Below, one piece after another: positions 63,754 through 64,000 of a stretch of DNA of 64,000 nucleotides. The DNA comes from Providencia rettgeri (GTDB lineage: Bacteria > Pseudomonadota > Gammaproteobacteria > Enterobacterales > Enterobacteriaceae). The position numbers were made by a program, and so were the translations under genes. The stretch spans positions 3,844,001 through 3,908,000 of the forward strand of contig NZ_CP096258.1 in assembly GCF_023205015.1 (NCBI RefSeq), given 5' to 3'. The notes under the pieces are model-generated. The model was not told the DNA's origin, did not search any database, and worked only from the letters and a program-made list of their open reading frames with translations. Position 1 is the stretch's first letter. The number at the start of each line of letters is the position of its first letter.

Positions 63754-64000
63754 CCAGAACTACCTCCCAACTTTCAACCCAAGTCACTGCAACTTTTTGG
63801 TTAAGGGAGTGGTCGACATCAGGGTCATCTTCATTGAAAAATTCACTTACCATGACAATTTTGCCATCTTCCATTTCAACCACTGAGTCTAACGTCATGC
63901 CTTTATAGTTACGCTCACGAACGTAGCCAATCAACCCAGGATAGTTATCTGCATCATTGACTTCTTCAACACGCAAGTCTTCAGGACGCAATAACACACT
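63740..64000 (-). CDS. potA: spermidine/putrescine ABC ATPase PotA, C-terminal part
   Basis: The last ~86 codons of the ATPase, ending at 63740. The C-terminal TOBE-like domain is visible: LLRPEDLRVEEV, YVRERNYKGMTLDSVVE and QKVAVTWVESWEVVL. The nucleotide-binding domain lies beyond the right edge. Confidence 0.93.
   Translation of the reverse strand, partial: SVLLRPEDLRVEEVNDADNYPGLIGYVRERNYKGMTLDSVVEMEDGKIVMVSEFFNEDDPDVDHSLNQKVAVTWVESWEVVLDDHS

Noticed and set aside
1..64000. CRISPR arrays, rRNA genes, insertion sequences
   Set aside because: No regularly spaced direct repeats, no rRNA sequence and no transposase frame were seen.

Overview
The window is a stretch of chromosome from an enterobacterium of the order Enterobacterales, most likely a Providencia or a close Morganellaceae relative. 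The base composition is AT-rich. The backbone follows the Escherichia coli 94-minute order (epmA-frdABCD ... gdx/sugE ... efp-epmB-yjeI-groL-groS-fxsA-aspA-dcuA ... yjdC-tRNA-Phe). MrpJ-like regulators and a type II choline-utilisation microcompartment are typical of Proteus and Providencia. This assignment rests on recognising protein families by eye; no database search was run.

Layout. 1-4660: 5' part of epmA and the fumarate reductase operon frdABCD. 4675-6542: a class-D-like tetR with twin tet operators and a frameshifted tetA. 6853-10873: two tandem copies of a regulator plus MHS-type transporter module. 11071-12880: a Ner-like regulator, the guanidinium exporter gdx under a guanidine-II riboswitch, and eamA. 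13222-15761: cstA and ybdD, separated by a tandem intergenic repeat. 15839-20951: efp, epmB, yjeI, groL, groS (with a sigma-32 promoter) and fxsA. 21390-26194: aspA, dcuA, an orphan MrpJ-like regulator, yjdC and tRNA-Phe.

After tRNA-Phe the window becomes accessory. 26432-29117 holds an alkyltransferase-like gene and two tandem paralogues of ADP-ribosyltransferase type. The first keeps the R / STS / QxE catalytic signature and the second has lost most of it. 29189-39481 is a divergent regulon related to E. coli yegTUVW but much larger. One arm encodes a GntR/UTRA regulator, ADP-ribosylglycohydrolase-fold enzyme, SIS-domain protein, PfkB kinase, phytase-like esterase and 5'-nucleotidase lipoprotein. 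The other encodes a KdgM-like porin, a GPH symporter and an adenosine-deaminase-like enzyme. Two near-identical 22-nt operator-like sites lie between the arms. Together these suggest capture and catabolism of a nucleotide- or glycoside-type compound.

39668-43911: AbgT-type transporter, two small conserved proteins, an AraC regulator and csaA. 44110-55285 is one long minus-strand operon for a choline-degrading microcompartment: three hexamer shell proteins, aldehyde dehydrogenase, vertex protein, alcohol dehydrogenase, long-form choline TMA-lyase CutC, its activase CutD, a tailed shell protein, PduL, a further compartment-associated protein and two SMR exporters. As given, cutD carries a one-base frameshift. 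55904-58767: a MarT/FidL-type membrane regulator pair, then a TetR regulator divergent from an FMN reductase. 58865-60670: an orphan type VI secretion cassette (putative effector, DUF1240-type immunity protein, Hcp). 60892-64000: the polyamine importer potABCD, with potA cut by the window edge.
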